Part shown: piece after piece, positions 62,003 through 62,225 of the stretch | Layout: every line of letters starts with the position of its first letter | Numbering within the stretch: position 1 is the first letter of the stretch | NCBI GenBank assembly: GCA_035567895.1 | Contig: DATMPC010000112.1 | Span: 1-62,225, forward strand | Length of the DNA: 62,225 nt | Direction: 5' to 3' | Source of the DNA: Terriglobales bacterium | GTDB taxonomy: Bacteria > Acidobacteriota > Terriglobia > Terriglobales > Acidobacteriaceae | Translations under genes and position numbers: made by a program | Notes under the pieces: model-generated | Database searches by the model: none | What the model was told of the DNA's origin: nothing | What the model saw: only the letters and a program-made list of their open reading frames with translations

Positions 62003-62225
62003 CTAGGCGGTTTGCGAATCGGCCATCACGTCTTTCAGCGGCACGTCGACTTCGATGGTGGTACCGCCATTCAATCTGGATTGAATTGCCAGCGTGCCGT
62101 TCACGAAACGCACTCGCTCCCGCATGCTGATGATCCCGATACCGTCGCTCTTGAGCGCCTTGTCAGGATCGAAGCCAACGCCATCGTCATGGACGGTCAG
62201 ATGAAGTCCGTCCAACGTGCCCTGC
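62003..62225 (-). CDS. Sensor histidine kinase, C-terminal HATPase part
   Basis: Only about 73 C-terminal residues lie inside the window; the frame stays open to the last base. They carry the ATP-binding G1 box in VHDDGVGFDPDK and the G2-type GIGIISMRERVRFVNGTLAI, followed by SRLNGGTTIEVDVPL. The GISMRERV pattern belongs to NarL-type kinases (HisKA_3 / LiaS, DegS). The partner response regulator is outside the window. Confidence 0.9.
   Translation of the reverse strand, partial: QGTLDGLHLTVHDDGVGFDPDKALKSDGIGIISMRERVRFVNGTLAIQSRLNGGTTIEVDVPLKDVMADSQTA

Overview
The window reads as chromosomal DNA of an acidobacterium (Acidobacteriota, probably class Terriglobia). The grounds are the C-terminus of an Oar-like TonB-dependent receptor at the left edge, many short secreted proteins of a type common in that phylum, several families of dispersed palindromic repeats, and moderately high GC. 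This placement rests on family recognition, not on a marker gene. No rRNA, CRISPR array, prophage or intact insertion sequence was seen. There is one tRNA (Asn-GTT).

Layout. 1-5.6 kb: end of a TonB receptor, then soxR divergent from an SDR oxidoreductase/QueA-like pair across a perfect SoxR-type dyad, then two hypothetical proteins. 5.6-16.6 kb: tRNA-Asn, prolyl oligopeptidase, rarA and a SpoU/TrmH methyltransferase, Sua5/TsaC, a YdcF-type membrane protein, a cyclase-fold protein without metal ligands, a D-aminoacylase-like amidohydrolase, a DUF92 membrane protein and ku. 16.8-26.7 kb: mnmA, a YtxH pair, an M20 dipeptidase, a SprT-like metalloprotease, and an operon of uvrA, a TPR protein and two small secreted proteins.

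27.1-42.0 kb is the most distinctive part. A sigma-54 activator whose receiver domain has Ser in place of the phospho-acceptor Asp precedes a tightly packed run of eleven genes. These encode a CmoB-like methyltransferase, a GH-A-clan glycosidase whose barrel halves appear in permuted order, two sugar-nucleotide epimerases (one with an inserted zinc ribbon), a B12-binding radical SAM enzyme, five glycosyltransferases (three of them CgeB-like and consecutive) and an amylo-1,6-glucosidase-like enzyme. Most junctions overlap by 1-13 bases. The set looks like a pathway for building and modifying an unusual glycan or glycoside; the product is unknown.

42.1-62.2 kb: a CDGSH protein, a small membrane protein and a radical SAM enzyme; an amidohydrolase; an ECF sigma factor with a zinc-finger anti-sigma that ends in a TonB-like domain; a broken REP-associated transposase; envelope proteins (OmpA, a neuromedin-U-like channel, DUF481, and a patatin fused to a surface-antigen barrel); an MscS channel; three small secreted proteins; and the end of a histidine kinase at the right edge.

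Convergent gene gaps often carry structured repeats. Three copies of one roughly 220-bp family (11.7, 57.1 and 61.7 kb) all lie between convergent genes. A different long inverted element fills the convergent gap at 18.0 kb. Short GACGCAGCATGCTGCGTC palindromes and remnants of a transposase and a DUF1254 gene occupy other spacers.
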